From Dunaliella salina (Eukaryota; Chlorophyta; Chlorophyceae; Chlamydomonadales; Dunaliellaceae): a DNA stretch of 15,658 bases. The notes under the pieces were generated by a model that did no database searches, was not told the DNA's origin, and saw only the letters and a list, made by a program, of their open reading frames with translations. The position numbers and the translations under genes were made by a program. Of this stretch, positions 7,531 to 15,658 are shown one piece after another (position 1 is the first letter of the stretch; every line of letters begins with the position of its first letter). The stretch covers positions 413,260-428,917 of the forward strand of contig MU069450.1 in assembly GCA_002284615.2 (NCBI GenBank). Direction: 5' to 3'.

Positions 7531-7733
7531 GATCCTGGTGCTTTGCATGCGCATGCCCAGGCTTGCGGGATGAGGACGGATGGGCCATTTCTTGTGTTTG
7601 ACCAAATCCAGTGCAAGATTCCATCCAAGATTCCATCCAAGATGCGTACACATGCATGGTCAAACGCAGAAAAGTGGCCCATCCGCCCTCCCCATCCCGC
7701 AGGTCTAGGCATGCAGAACACCAGGGTCAGTGC
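7526..7733. mobile_element. Long imperfect inverted repeat (MITE-like hairpin)
   Basis: The left arm, about 7526-7604, is the imperfect reverse complement of the right arm, about 7657-7733. Shared blocks include CCTGGTGYTYTGCATGC, CTTGCGGGATG.GGA, CGGATGGGCCA and GTTTGACCA. The loop of about 52 nt holds two or three copies of TTCCATCCAAGA. The structure suits a non-autonomous foldback element or MITE. No target-site duplication was identified, and no coding sequence lies inside. Confidence 0.8.
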
Positions 7734-7794
7734 TGTGTATGCAGCGCGTCAACTGAGAGGAGGTGGCCTCGCGGGCGGAAGTTCAGGGAGAGAA

Positions 7795-8430
7795 TTTGCA
7801 AGCACCTCACCACACCACTGCATATGTCATTGGTCCATCTTCCTCAAAGTGACAGACAAACAGAGAGAGTAAACCAAACTGTCAAAGACATGCACGCGCA
7901 TGTTTCGCCACTCCACAACAGCTGGGACGAATACCTCATTCTTGCTGAATTTGCATACTACAATGTGTGCACGCCAATAAAGGATTCACACTTCTCTTCC
8001 TCACAGATGGTCGTTATCCTCAGATACATCACACACTTGCACTTGACCAAATTTATCCAATTCAACCTACTACCCTTCAAGGCTTGCACATGATTTTGTC
8101 AACAGATTTCAGAAACATCTCTCTTGTGCCGAGCTTTCATCACTTGCCCAGCAACACCAACAGCGGTATGCCAATGATAAGCGCTCAGACACTACCTTCA
8201 ATGTTGGTGATCATATCCTCCCCTCTACAAAATACCTTAACATGCATGTCCCGGAGCACTCAACTTTTCTTCCAAAATTCATTGGGTCCATCGTTGTCAG
8301 AGAAGTTCTTCAGTCACATACCACCTTCATATGCCACCAACCATGAAATGCCATGATGTTTTCTTCCTTACCAGCTTCCTTAAACCTGCAAAGTTCCATT
8401 CAGAAAAGATCCCTGACAGAGTTCAACCGT
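7795..8430 (+). pseudogene. Broken integrase C-terminal half of the Ty3/gypsy relic
   Basis: Integrase joins retrotransposon DNA to the host chromosome. Fragments in three frames follow the expected order. About 7810-7965 reads PQSDRQTERVNQTVKDM and NSWDEYLILAEFAYYN, including the glutamate of the DDE triad in QTERVN. About 7970-8045 reads LTDGRYPQIHHTLALDQ. About 8083-8310 reads DFVNRFQKHL, QQRYANDKRSDTTFNVGDHI and PKFIGSIVV (usually PKFIGPF). From about 8331, in another frame, PPTMKCHDVFFL and LKPAKFHSEKIPDR appear. At least three frameshifts separate these, so it is a pseudogene. Confidence 0.85.
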
Positions 8431-8620
8431 AACCACCGCATTGAGAATAATCAAGCATATTTCATGGTGGAATCCATCCTCAAACACTTTCCAACATCCG
8501 CAAAGTGTCACCATCAAGCCGCCAAATATCGCATCAAGTGGGCAGGATACTACCTGTATGAGGCCAATGACGAGCCTGTGCCAAGTGTCATGCAAGGTGT
8601 CCCTCAACATGTGCAAAAGT
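8425..8620 (+). pseudogene. Chromodomain of the Ty3/gypsy relic
   Basis: The frame reads NNQAYFMVESILKHFPTS, then KYRIKWAGYYLYEANDEP, the beta-strand and W-x-G-Y pattern of a chromodomain. The usual TWEP is changed to NDEP. It ends in QHVQKCW, near the usual helix. In chromoviruses this domain guides integration to chromatin marks such as methylated H3K9. The frame continues to TGA at 8728-8730 with Pro/Ser-rich sequence. It lies in a different frame from the preceding integrase fragment. Confidence 0.82.
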
Positions 8621-8838
8621 GTTGGACATTTCCTGCAACTCACCTTCTACCACCCCAAGCCACTCCCAGCCCGGGAACCCTGCAACAACCAAACAACTCC
8701 ACCAGCAAGTCCAAGACCGCCCGCCTCTGAGGAGATCAGCCCGCTCACAGGATGCTCGTTTCTTTTGTTTCTTTACACACTAAATTTCTTTAGTAAGTTT
8801 TAGTGTGGCCCTTTATTTCTTTAATAAGTGTTAATTTT

Positions 8839-8850
8839 GGGGGGGAGGAT
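8839..8850 (+). promoter_or_regulatory. Polypurine tract and start of a putative 3' LTR
   Basis: Seven G followed by AGGA, then TG, is a typical plus-strand priming site just before an LTR. It lies about 110 nt after the last stop of the chromodomain frame, the expected place. From 8850 to about 9290 there is no recognisable feature except this putative LTR, whose far end is not evident. Confidence 0.65.
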
Positions 8851-9294
8851 GCAGCGTGCAGTGTTCGGTAGGCACAGTTTGTTGAACTTCTGCCCAGAAT
8901 TTCCTGTGAAGCTTTGTCTTTTTAATCATCCAGCATGTAAGGATACGACCAGTTTCCACAGAAGAACACGAGCTCAGAGGCAATGCTTGGTAAGTCAAGC
9001 TGCTCTATGCTACAATCACCTTGCCTGCAGGATGCTTCACCAAGAAGGCAAGAGAAACATGGTGTCGGGATTTTGAACAGTTGCAATGCATACAGATCAA
9101 ACCTTGTGCTGCAACAAGGATTGACCAGAGCAGGCAAATACAATGCAAGGTGTAAAGACACCTGGCTCAAATTCTCAGCCAGGCTACACCAGGGCCGCAA
9201 TGCAGATGTCCCTGGGTTACCATATCTACTTAGGCACGCATTTGCCTTGTGCCACTATCAGGGCCACAAAAGCAAGCTAGTCCATGATGACCAT
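8851..9294. other. Putative LTR remnant and WD40 gene 3' flank
   Basis: No coding feature is called. A TGTAA at 8936-8940 would fit LTR polyadenylation, but this is weak. The forward open frame from 8983 runs on to 9531 antisense to the WD40 terminal exon and is treated as a shadow. Confidence 0.4.
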
Positions 9295-12200
9295 TCAAAC
9301 AAGCAGCTGGTAGCAAACAAATTGGCATGTGACTTCGTCAAAGAACAGCACACTGCGGCTGCTCTTTGCATAGAACAGCCGGAAACATCCGTCAAAGCTC
9401 ATGGGTGGCATAATGTAGAATACTGCTGGATCAGACGCGCTCACGCTGCCAGCTCCAGCTGCCCTCCACTGAATGGTGTCCCCATCGTCGCCTGGCCATG
9501 CCACAACATTGCCAGTTGGACCATCTTCTAATGCTGGCGGATGACAACCAGCCCTCCAGCAATCAGCCAGAGCCATGAGTTGCTCACCACCCTCACTGTA
9601 CCGGCAGAAGCAAGCCAATTGCTCGCCAGTGGCAAGGTCCCACTTCCTGCAACGATTGCCAAAATGTCAGCAACGTGTACAGGCTTACAATGGTGTACAG
9701 GCTATAAAATAGTGGAGTGTACAGGCTTAAAGTAGTGTGCAGGCTATAAAATAGTGTACAGGCTTAAAGTAGTGTACAGGCTATAAAATAGTGTACAGGC
9801 TTAAAATAGTGTACAGGCAATGATTGCCAGAATGTCAGCAACTGGTTGGCAGAAGTAAAGGGGTCCTCCGCAGCTGTCTCAGATGCCAGAGCCAAGCAAG
9901 TATTCAATCCCTCCAGAACGTGGATCGTTCTGCACCCTTTGAAAAAGTGAAGCTTTGAATTTCATTTCTGTTCCACTTTACCCAAAACACTTGCTGATTC
10001 CATCATAATTTGGTATGCTTTTTTTCTTGGTGTTGAAAGAAATCCTAAAGGACTGGTCCTTCTCTGGGAAACGTGGCTGACCCCACAAGAATCCAGAAGG
10101 CAACATTAAATGTGTGACTTTCCCTGAAGCAAGGCTAGATTTTCACAAGATAGAGATGTCAAAGAAATTTCGGATTTGGTTCCAAATTTGTGCACCCTGG
10201 TAACCTTTTCCACTCCCAGAACACTTCACTTGCAAATACCATCTCATGTGCACATCCTGGTTATTCAATATCGAAAAAATACCAAAAATGTCATTTTTGG
10301 CCACCCTCTGCTGCAATTTCTTGAGAGATGGCCAAATCCTGTGCCGCACCAACCACTGGGTCTTTTTTTTTTTTTGGAATCATTTGACCATTCATTCAAC
10401 AATTACAGTCCTTCTGTGCCGACCACTCAACATCAAAGTATTTGTTGCAGGTCCCAATAAGACTGGTAGAAATCTCAGGTTTGCGCTGCAGCAAATTCGG
10501 CTGGGTGGCCCCAGCTGTGGACCTTCCTGCTTCAATTCCTCATTAAATACATTATGAAGTCCAATTCGAATGTTCAGAACTGGGGGGCACCCAAATTTGA
10601 AATCATCACTTTTTACACCTGTTTTTGGTGGGGAGATGTCCACCTTTGGAGTTTTGCAACAATGATCATGGGGTTTGAGCATGTGCCAAACATGCACCTT
10701 TCCTGCAGACGTAGATTGATAGATAGATAGATAGATACCCCTACCAAATGTGTATTACCGCGAATGAATATCACTCTTGCCCTGCGCAGCGGCTGCATGC
10801 ACTGAAAGTGAATGTTCATTGTGATGGTGCGCATGTGCGCATGGTCATGGATCACTGACAATCCAGGGCTATGGAAGGGAACACTGAGAAATGACAGCGT
10901 GCGCGTGACAGCAGCATTGGAAGAGCACAATATGAAGTGCATGCCTCAGATACACCTTAATCACCCTCCAAACTGGTGCTTATCAACTCTGGTATTCAAT
11001 GCCTTTCCCAGGGGCAAGCAGAGGCAAATAGGGCCATGCGTGATTGATGCACAATTCTAAAGAGGGAGCGCTGATGTGTGGTTGCAAAACTAAATTTTTC
11101 TGTGTGGTGCAGGATGAGTACAACCGCATGCGTTAGACATTAGACGGATCATTATCTAGATTGACAGAAAGAGTACTGACTGGCAGACACTTGCGACAAA
11201 TCTAGCTCAGTGATGTAGCTGGCAATTTGAGCTACCCACTCATGCGCTCCGATTTGTCTGAGTTGCCCCATGTGCTCTGGTAAACAAATCAAAGCTTGTA
11301 GGGGTCACCCTAACTTGGTGTCCTCAAAAAGAAAGCGGCAACCAAAACAACCGGGGTGCACTCAGATGGATTTTGCATGGTAAAAAGATCTAAGAAAGCC
11401 TACGCACTCTGCTCTGTCAACAAAGCAGTGGCTGACTCTGTCTTACTCGTTGTCAAACTGCCTCTGGAGCAAAATGCACAGAAGTACGAATCACGCAATG
11501 CTGCAGATACTTCAATCAGCCAAAAGACATGCGCCAGAGATTTCTGCAGGGCAGACTTGCCATGAAAGCAAGCCTACACACATTATGAAGCACCAAAAGA
11601 AGAGAGGTATGCACATGCGTGCCAACACGAATGAATATGGGAACACTTGACATTCAGCATCATTAAAGCAAAGCAGCTGCCTTCACTATATTGTACCACC
11701 AAAAAACAGCAGGCATCATACCACATCAACATACTTCCAGCGGTCACACAGGTGCTTGATCGACTAAGACAATCAATCACTAGACAGACCGTAAACAGTA
11801 AGGCTCACCATACAGTATCGTCCTTGTCTCTTGACACACAGAAACGGTCGTCTGGGCTGATTGCCAAGGAGGCTGGAGACTCCTCGGGACCTGACAGTTC
11901 CATTTTGGACTCTCCGTTCTCCAGATCCCACACCCTGGCCGATGGGCAGCAGCAACAGGAACAGGGTAGCCGAGGGATCTTTATTAACGTGCATGAAGGA
12001 AATTCAAGAGTGCAAGGGCATGGCATTGCCTGTACAGGAAAGTCAGTCCAGTATCAGTGCAGGCACCTAGTCTGACAAAAGCATGCGTGCCTGAAAAGCC
12101 AGGAGGGCAAATTATCATATAACTCCTCTCATCTCCACCAGAACATGGACACAATAAAGATCCAAGGCCGCCTGTCGTGATGCTCTGTCAGGAAATTAAA

Positions 12201-14843
12201 ATAAATTATTTATCAAAATAAATAAAATTTTCTATTTTCTTCATGGTATTGTTGCTTTCTGTGAGCAGGCTAGCAGTCGCACGTTTTGACTGGAGGCCTT
12301 TTCCCTGTAACCCTGTAACCCTGATGCTCTGTCAGCAAATTAATGGTCTTCCTCGTACAGCATGATGAAATCCGTGGTCGTCCTTGTACAGAATACTGAG
12401 GTACCTATGCATGTACCTAGTTCCTGCCCCATCAAGACCTCCCGCTGCCATCAACGCACAATCAACAGAGAGCAACACCAATGAAAATGAATTGAGACTC
12501 ACCTGAGCGTTTCATCCTTGGATGAGCCAGTAACACACAGGCAAGCGTCCGAGCTGATCACCACCTTGGTCACTTTGCCAGTATGTCCTGTCATCGTCTT
12601 CTTGCACTCTCCGTCTTCCAAGTCCCAGACCCTTGTCGGCACAAGAAAAGCAGCACCAAAACCAGGATCACAGAAGAACAATATGTCCAAGAGATGGAGG
12701 TCCCTCAGATTTATGTCTACCGTGCTGATGCAGAGAAGCTGACAAAAAGGTCAAATTTATAATCATGAGGACGTGGTTTCTAAGAGCATCAGGATGCAGC
12801 ACGACTTGGATAAGAAATTGAAGGAGCACGCGTTGCTGCAGAAGAAAGAAGCCGTGAGTAAAAAGCTGTGAGGGGAAAAAAGGAAGTTCTCCACAACCTG
12901 GTGGGCGATGTGGGGTGGTCCTGTGGACCCCACCAGGAGAACCCTGCGTCGCCCAAACGTGACTGCCAAACTTCTTGGGGACCACCCTGCGTCGCCCAAA
13001 TGCGACTACCAAATTTCTTGGGGACCACCCTGTGTTGCCCAAATATTTGGTAATGAGCCAATCAAACATCACACAGTTCATAGGTGGCATACAGGAGCAG
13101 CAGAAAGGAACTGAGGAGGGCGCCCTCGGATGCCCATTTGCAACTGCACCTGCAGCAGCAGCAGCATCACCACCAGCAGCAGCGCCAGCCAGGACTGAAG
13201 GGCCGCAGAAATTGAGCAAGCACCATGCAGCACTCCGACTGCTCCCAATCCCTCTGCTGATCCTGCTTCTCAATCTGCAGCACCTGATGCAGTTGATGCC
13301 GGGGAAGAAGGTGAGGATGATGGGAGAGGAGATGCTGCAGAAAGGCAGAGGAAGCCTCAGGCAGAGCAGCTGTAGGGTAAGCAAACCCGGCAGTATGGCA
13401 CCAGTTTGGTAGCTGAGACAGGCAGATGCTTCCATTTCATGAAAAAGGGGGTTGGGAACTGAAGCGCATTCCTTGCTCATGGCCAAGTCGGGACAAGGAT
13501 GTGGTGGTTGACATGTGCGAGAGAACCTGTGGTTACACTTGGGCTTAAGGATGTGGTGGTTGACATGTGTGAGAGAGAGAACCTGTGGTTACACTTGGGC
13601 TTAAGGAACCGCAGCCAAAGAACAAGACTCAAGTGGAAGCAGGAAGAGGGGAACGAGGTCACCCCGCGCATTTGCCAGCACAACACAGCACAATCAGCCC
13701 TTCCAGAAGCTCACCATTGTGCAGGCTATTGAGAGGTGGGCTGTCGTAAAGAAGCATCACCCAGCTGTTCAAGGGAGTAGCAGGAACTCAGAATTGCACG
13801 AGGGTGGGTGGGAAGCTTTTTCAGGTATTCATCTCTTGTTTCCATTTTTTTTTGAAAACCGGAAGATACCATGACAGTTTGCTCACACGCAACTCCAATT
13901 CTGGCAAAGCCAAAATGTTAGCCAAATGCTTTTCAGGAGTGTGCCAACACGACCATTTGTTATGAGCACGCTCTGTTGCCTATTGACAACATGGCCCAAA
14001 TCTTCGAATCAAAATTAGAACACTGAGACAATCAACAGTCTAGATAGGCTTTTACCAGTGAGGCTCACCTTACTGTTTCATCCCAATGGCCAGTCACACA
14101 GAAACGGGCATCTGGGCTGATTGCCACGCATGACACGGGACCTTTGACACCTGTCAGATCCATCTTGCACTCCCCGTCTCGCAGGTCCCACACCCTTGCA
14201 TATGGGCAGCAGCAACAGAAACAGGGTCACTATAATCATGCCAATAGAAGCCAGGTGCAAAGGTATGGCAACGTCTGTACAATAAAGTCAGGCAAGCATC
14301 AGTGCAGACACTTAGTCTGACAAAAGCATGCATGCCTCAAAAGCCAGGAGGACAAATCATCACAACTTCTCTCTTCTCAATCAGAGCATGGACAAATGGA
14401 AGAGGGGATCAGGTGCAATCCAGGACATAATAAAGATCCAAGATCGTGTGACATGATGCTCTGTAAGCAAATTAGTGGTCTTCCTAGTACAGAATGTTGA
14501 GACGATGAGGTCTTCCTTGTACAGAACGTTAAGATGATGAGGTCTTCCTAGTACAGAATGTCGAGATGATAAGGCCTTCCTTGTACAGAACGTTGAGGTG
14601 CCAATTCAAATATTTAGTTTCTGCTCCATTCAGACCTCCAATTGCCAACAAAACACAACCAACAGAGGTCACCGCCAAAAGAGATGAGCCAAGACTCACT
14701 TCAGGTGTGTCTTCCATCGTCCAGAGGAGTCTTGTGAGCCAGAGACACTAAGGTTTGCGCCCGAGTGGATGGCCACACAGAGCACTACACCAGGGTGTCC
14801 TGACAGTGTCTTTTTGCACTTCCCGTCTCTTATGTCCCAAACC
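9295..14843 (-). CDS. WD40-repeat protein, C-terminal five exons (partial gene)
   Basis: WD40 repeats fold into beta-propeller scaffolds for protein complexes; the partner is unknown. Minus-strand exons are 14843-14700, 14194-14069, 12631-12503, 11934-11809 and 9646-9295 (stop at 9297-9295). They splice in phase 2 throughout, for 291 codons after a split first codon. Each of the first four begins AG|GVWD-like: VWDIRDGKCKKTLSGHPG, VWDLRDGECKMDLTGVKG, VWDLEDGECKKTMTGHTG and VWDLENGESKMELSGPEE. Each ends near DETVR or DDTVW. The last joins as DDTVW-KWDLATGEQLACF. Donors are GTGAGT or GTGAGC and acceptors are CAG or AAG. Blade spacing is 42-48 residues, close to the usual 40-44. GH is kept in exons 1 and 3 and lost in 2 and 4. 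Exon 1 has a longer, odd end (SGRWKTHLK). The long last exon beyond the WD motif is not typical WD40. A donor-like GGTG|GTGAGC near 9584 could instead end it early. Upstream exons and further blades lie beyond the window. NACHT- or TPR-type N-terminal partners are possible but not shown. Confidence 0.8.
9650..9842. repeat. 18/19-bp alternating minisatellite bounded by direct repeats
   Basis: TGTACAGGCT or a close variant begins at 9676, 9694, 9718, 9736, 9755, 9773, 9792 and 9810, giving spacings of 18, 24, 18, 19, 18, 19 and 18. Units mostly alternate between TATAAAATAG and TTAAAGTAG endings, so the higher-order unit is 37 bp. The array is bracketed by AACGATTGCCAAAATGTCAGCAAC at about 9651-9674 and AATGATTGCCAGAATGTCAGCAAC at about 9819-9842. 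On the minus strand it sits in the intron, just upstream of the terminal WD40 exon's acceptor. Confidence 0.92.
9843..11808. other. WD40 intron 4 interior, no gene recognised
   Basis: This is most of the 2162-nt intron 9647-11808. It contains a T13 run near 10363 and (GATA)5 at 10718-10737. Open frames such as 10176-10460 and 10613-10942 show no motif or splice logic. I see no additional WD40 blade: the minus-strand signal (AG)GTSTGGGAC is absent. Confidence 0.5.
11775..12840. repeat. Segmental duplication, block A (WD40 exons 3 and 4)
   Basis: This block is homologous to 14035-15040 at an offset of about 2.21-2.26 kb. Shared non-coding landmarks include TAGTCTGACAAAAGCATG (12069 against 14313), AATAAAGATCCAAG, TGATGCTCTGT, GTCCAAGAGATGGAG (12683 against 14897), and GAGCATCAGGATGCA against GAGCATCAGAATGCA. 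Exon 4 pairs with exon 2 of the other block, and exon 3 pairs with exon 1. Confidence 0.9.
12928..13060. repeat. Tandem repeat, 43-bp unit, three copies
   Basis: CTGCGTCGCCCAAA begins at 12944 and 12987, and CTGTGTTGCCCAAA at 13030, an exact 43-bp period. Each unit continues with ACTRCCAAAYTTCTTGGGGACCACC. It lies in WD40 intron 2. The long minus-strand open frame over it is a by-product of the repeat. Confidence 0.9.
13151..13186. repeat. CAG/CACCAG tract
   Basis: A short run of (CAG)5, a CATCACCAC interruption and (CAG)3. In one forward frame it reads poly-Gln/His, and in another poly-Ala. It lies just before the degenerate forward relic and may have been a low-complexity part of it. Confidence 0.75.
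13199..13830 (+). pseudogene. Unidentified degenerate coding relic inside WD40 intron 2
   Basis: A forward frame from 13199 reads an Ala/Pro/acidic linker (DAVDAGEEGEDDGRGDAAER) to a TAG at 13373-13375. It continues in the same frame as RQYGTSLVAETGRCFHFMKK to a TGA near 13458. In other frames follow KDVVVDMCER (given twice by a tandem duplication) and FQKLTIVQAIERWAVVKKHH...NSELHEGGWEAF near 13700-13820. The pieces look like former protein, probably a mobile-element gene, since they lie inside an intron of the opposite-strand gene. I do not recognise the family. Confidence 0.38.
13495..13602. repeat. Two-copy tandem duplication, 52 and 56 bp
   Basis: AAGGATGTGGTGGTTGACATGTG begins at 13495 and again at 13547. 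Each copy runs through AACCTGTGGTTACACTTGGGCTT. The second copy has an extra GAGA in its GAGAGA stretch. It lies inside the degenerate relic. Confidence 0.92.
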
Positions 14844-15040
14844 CTGGAAAGCAGCACCCAAACCAGCAAAACAGAGGCATGACAGGTCCAAGAGATGGAG
14901 ATCTCTGGGAGTTATGCCTGCCACACTGATGCAAAGATGCAGATGCTGACCAACAGCTCAGATTTGTTGCTCGGAAGTGGTTCCTGGGAGCATCAGAATG
15001 CAACACAACTTAGATGGAAAAATGGTGAAGCACACTGTCC
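14035..15040. repeat. Segmental duplication, block B (WD40 exons 1 and 2)
   Basis: Partner of block A at 11775-12840 (see that entry for landmarks). Homology covers both exons, the intron between them and about 200 nt on the 5' side of the first exon. It fades near 15040. The 1.1 kb that follows block A (about 12850-14030) has no visible counterpart after 15040. Confidence 0.9.
14475..14600. repeat. Tandem repeat, 32-bp unit, four copies
   Basis: GGTCTTCCTWGTACAGAAYGTTGAGATGATGA-like units start at about 14477, 14509, 14541 and 14573, a period of 32. Alternate units agree best (CTAGTACAGAATG against CTTGTACAGAACG), so growth was in 64-bp steps. Block A carries only two diverged units near 12342-12400. 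The array therefore expanded after the segmental duplication, or contracted in block A. It lies in the WD40 intron between exons 1 and 2. Confidence 0.88.
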
Positions 15041-15428
15041 GGAATAAAGAAGGTAATGAAGAGTCAAGCAACGAAGAGATTAAGGACACGAACCATGAGG
15101 ATGCCTTTTCCTTATTTACATCACTGCTGAGCACTCAACGGGAAGTGAAAGATCACATGCATGCCGAAACAAATAAGGGTCGGCATTGACATAATGCTAC
15201 ATGTAACATGGTGCATGGTGGATAGAGTGCGAAATCCTGCTATTTAGTCATGGGATGCAGCGCTTGCTGAAATAGAAGCAGATAATTTTGCAATGTTTTA
15301 CATGATACGCCGAGTTCGTAGTATGAACATGGTCTGGAACAATGTCCACTGTGCCTTCAGCGAAGGGTTCATGTGCATGAAGGGGGGCCACTGGAAGATG
15401 CCATGGAGCACTACCCTGAAGACAGCAG
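15041..15428. other. 5' side of the WD40 exons, nothing recognised
   Basis: No further WD40 exon on the minus strand and no convincing forward gene. The forward frame 14977-15189 starts in block B intron sequence and has no motif. Confidence 0.45.
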
Positions 15429-15559
15429 TGCTACCACACAGCCACACACAACCACATCCTCACAATGACACACCCACACCCTCACCCACACCCATACACC
15501 CACTCTCAAGATCACAGCAATCATGTGCAAACACACAGGCTCCCCCTTCACTGGCACGG

Positions 15560-15594
<35 letters not shown>

Positions 15595-15614
15595 CATGCA
15601 TGCAGGCTGGCAAG

Positions 15615-15646
<32 letters not shown>

Positions 15647-15658
15647 CACACACACACA
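15429..15658. repeat. C/A-rich stretch, two (AGGC)n arrays and terminal (CA)n
   Basis: Positions 15429-15500 are an irregular CACA/ACCC-rich stretch nearly free of G. AGGC tetranucleotide arrays occupy about 15558-15594 and 15613-15648, separated by a GCATGCATGCAGGCTGG linker. A CA run reaches the window end. Minus-strand open frames here (Cys-Leu-Pro-Ala repeats) are translation of the array. Confidence 0.93.

Larger units (their letters stand above)
7736..8850 (+). mobile_element. Ty3/gypsy chromovirus relic, 3' end (integrase end, chromodomain, PPT)
   Basis: The order integrase C-terminal half, then GPF-like and linker region, then chromodomain, then polypurine tract is that of the 3' end of a chromovirus. 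The tract GGGGGGGAGGA at 8839-8849 is followed by TG at 8850, where a 3' LTR would begin. The coding part shifts frame at least four times and holds in-frame stops, so it cannot encode a working protein. Reverse transcriptase, protease and gag are absent. The left edge abuts the hairpin ending at 7733. The right LTR end was not found. It lies between two convergent host genes. Confidence 0.85.

Noticed and set aside
8983..9531. 182-codon forward open frame
   Set aside because: About half is antisense to the terminal WD40 exon, which has support from splice phase and the KWDLATGEQL motif. The forward reading has no recognisable motif.
10140..10640. Dispersed repeat shared with 2570-2660 (GGTTTGCGCYGCAGC)
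   Set aside because: Only about 15 bases agree and the flanks do not align by eye.
12305..12325. CCCTGTAACCCTGTAACCCTG as an interstitial telomere repeat
   Set aside because: It has only two and a half units and does not match a telomere unit I can name with confidence. It is probably a small slippage duplication.
12668..13486. 272-codon minus-strand open frame, the longest in the window
   Set aside because: It crosses a real WD40 intron, reads the 43-bp array and the CAG tract as low complexity, and is antisense to the forward relic. No domain is visible.
13995..14012. TTCGAATC as a tRNA B-box
   Set aside because: No matching A-box, acceptor stem or cloverleaf could be formed around it.

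Overview
The window looks like nuclear DNA of a eukaryote with long, repeat-rich spliceosomal introns (GT..AG, strong AG|GTAAG or GTGAG donors). A green alga is my best guess. The sterol-reductase tail is of the ERG24/FACKEL type, a short 3' end carries TGTAA (the usual green-algal poly(A) signal), and there is a Ty3/gypsy chromovirus relic. The species cannot be read from the sequence. No bacterial-type genes, tRNA, rRNA or CRISPR array were seen.

Layout. 1-975: simple and tandem repeats (CTG, a 66-bp unit, a 100-bp alternating purine/pyrimidine run) in the intron or flank before a gene. 976-5448 (+): the last three exons of a delta(14)-sterol reductase gene, with introns of 3616 and 440 nt. 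Decayed partial copies of each of the three exons lie just upstream of the working one, beside several other tandem arrays. 5449-7380: no intact gene, but a minus-strand coding-like relic around 5798-6385. 7387-7733: a cluster of GCGTCTGA/TCAGACGC motifs joined to a roughly 208-bp imperfect hairpin. 7736-8850 (+): a frameshifted Ty3/gypsy chromovirus 3' end (integrase end, chromodomain, polypurine tract).

9295-14843 (-): the 3' part of a WD40-repeat gene, five exons with nearly one beta-propeller blade per exon, all joined in phase 2. Exons 1-2 and 3-4 lie in two homologous blocks about 2.2 kb apart, so the propeller was lengthened by duplicating an exon pair. Its introns hold an 18/19-bp minisatellite, a 43-bp repeat and another degenerate coding relic. 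15041-15658: simple repeats (CA, AGGC).

The two genes converge on the transposon-rich middle. They have no obvious functional link: one makes sterols in the ER membrane and the other encodes a protein-interaction scaffold. The shared theme is local tandem duplication, often taking in a 3' splice site and the start of an exon. This has left fossil exons in the sterol reductase gene and extra blades in the WD40 gene.
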